Origin: Clostridium_AI sp002297865
GTDB lineage: Bacteria; Bacillota; Clostridia; Lachnospirales; Lachnospiraceae
Assembly (NCBI GenBank): GCA_937903005.1
Contig: CALFNR010000181.1
Coordinates: forward strand, 1-33,988
Direction: 5' to 3'
Length of the DNA stretch: 33,988 nucleotides
Each line of letters begins with the position of its first letter. The stretch's first letter is position 1. Positions 33,718-33,988 of the stretch are shown piece after piece. The notes beneath the pieces are model-generated. The model made no database searches and was not told the origin of the DNA. It saw only the letters and a program-made list of their open reading frames with translations. The translations under genes were made by a program, and so were the position numbers.

Positions 33718-33988
33718 TTATAGTGCAATCACCTTTCCTGCATGGTAGGAATAGTTGCCCACCTTTTCAAGAAGCTCTTTACGACTCTTTCGTTTATCCC
33801 CTTTTTTCATAACATACTTTTCGTAATACGGCATAATGTCTTGATATTCTTTTACTGCCTTACGAATATACTGGTGAAATACATACCAGTCTTCCACTGT
33901 ATAGGAATACATATTGTTATTAATAAACAGAGGTCCTAATATTGCATGTCCAGCAAGCAGCTTTTCTGCTCTGGTCCATAAACGTTCC
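33718..33988 (-). CDS. 3' end of an unrecognised gene, cut by window edge
   Basis: Ninety codons are open to the window edge and end at 33718. The visible C-terminus is helical and rich in aromatic and charged residues (RLWTRAEKLLAGHAILGP, TVEDWYVFHQYIRKAVKEYQ, a KKGDKRKSRKELLEK basic patch, ending HAGKVIAL). I recognise no family. An internal ATG at 33912 is possible but the frame clearly continues upstream past it, so this is the tail of a longer protein. Confidence 0.6.
   Translation of the reverse strand, partial: ERLWTRAEKLLAGHAILGPLFINNNMYSYTVEDWYVFHQYIRKAVKEYQDIMPYYEKYVMKKGDKRKSRKELLEKVGNYSYHAGKVIAL

Overview
The window looks like chromosomal DNA from a low-GC, Gram-positive anaerobe of the Clostridia, most likely a Lachnospiraceae-type organism (inference). 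The reasons are strong GGAGG-type ribosome binding sites, TTG starts, a PolC-type replicative polymerase, the non-mevalonate isoprenoid enzymes Dxr and IspG, a clostridial pyrH-frr-uppS-cdsA-dxr-rseP-ispG-polC order, and several GGDEF/EAL signalling proteins. I see no rRNA, tRNA, CRISPR array, insertion sequence or prophage.

Region 1 (1-7767, all minus strand) holds cell-wall, division and repair genes. In transcription order it reads ruvA-ruvB, then zapA from its own promoter and ending at a terminator, then a U32 peptidase-family protein, a SEDS (FtsW/RodA) glycan polymerase, its partner transpeptidase (a class B penicillin-binding protein) and a Nudix hydrolase cut by the window edge. The polymerase and transpeptidase genes overlap by 77 bases and both start with TTG.

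Region 2 (7768-9447) is the accessory spot. A divergent promoter region with a LexA-like site serves ruvA and a YdjM-like membrane protein. After it come a strongly promoted but twice-frameshifted gene for a small secreted protein and a two-helix membrane protein. A terminator closes the region against polC.

Region 3 (9448-20147, minus strand) is the conserved block pyrH-frr, a terminator, then uppS-cdsA-dxr-rseP-ispG-polC. It links ribosome recycling, UMP supply, undecaprenyl carrier and phospholipid synthesis, isoprenoid precursors, intramembrane proteolysis and replication.

Region 4 (20258-24934) has a membrane-anchored polysaccharide deacetylase divergent from an LTA-synthase-type sulfatase-fold enzyme, followed by a dicarboxylate/amino-acid symporter. 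Promoters and terminators are clear for most of these.

Region 5 (24965-33988, minus strand) is regulatory. It contains a membrane diguanylate cyclase with a TPR-like sensor, directly followed in the same frame by a TPR protein without a convincing start. It also contains an ECF sigma / anti-sigma / two-membrane-protein operon in which every gene overlaps the next, an unrecognised helical protein, and a large PAS-GGDEF-GAF-PAS-GGDEF-EAL protein. At the edge are a possible 21-codon peptide gene and the 3' end of an unrecognised gene.

No clearly new multi-gene system is evident. The best leads are the broken secreted-protein locus (8519-9325), the LexA-like divergent control region (7803-7892), the diguanylate cyclase/TPR junction (25736-25810), the overlapping ECF operon and the 21-codon ORF near 33650.
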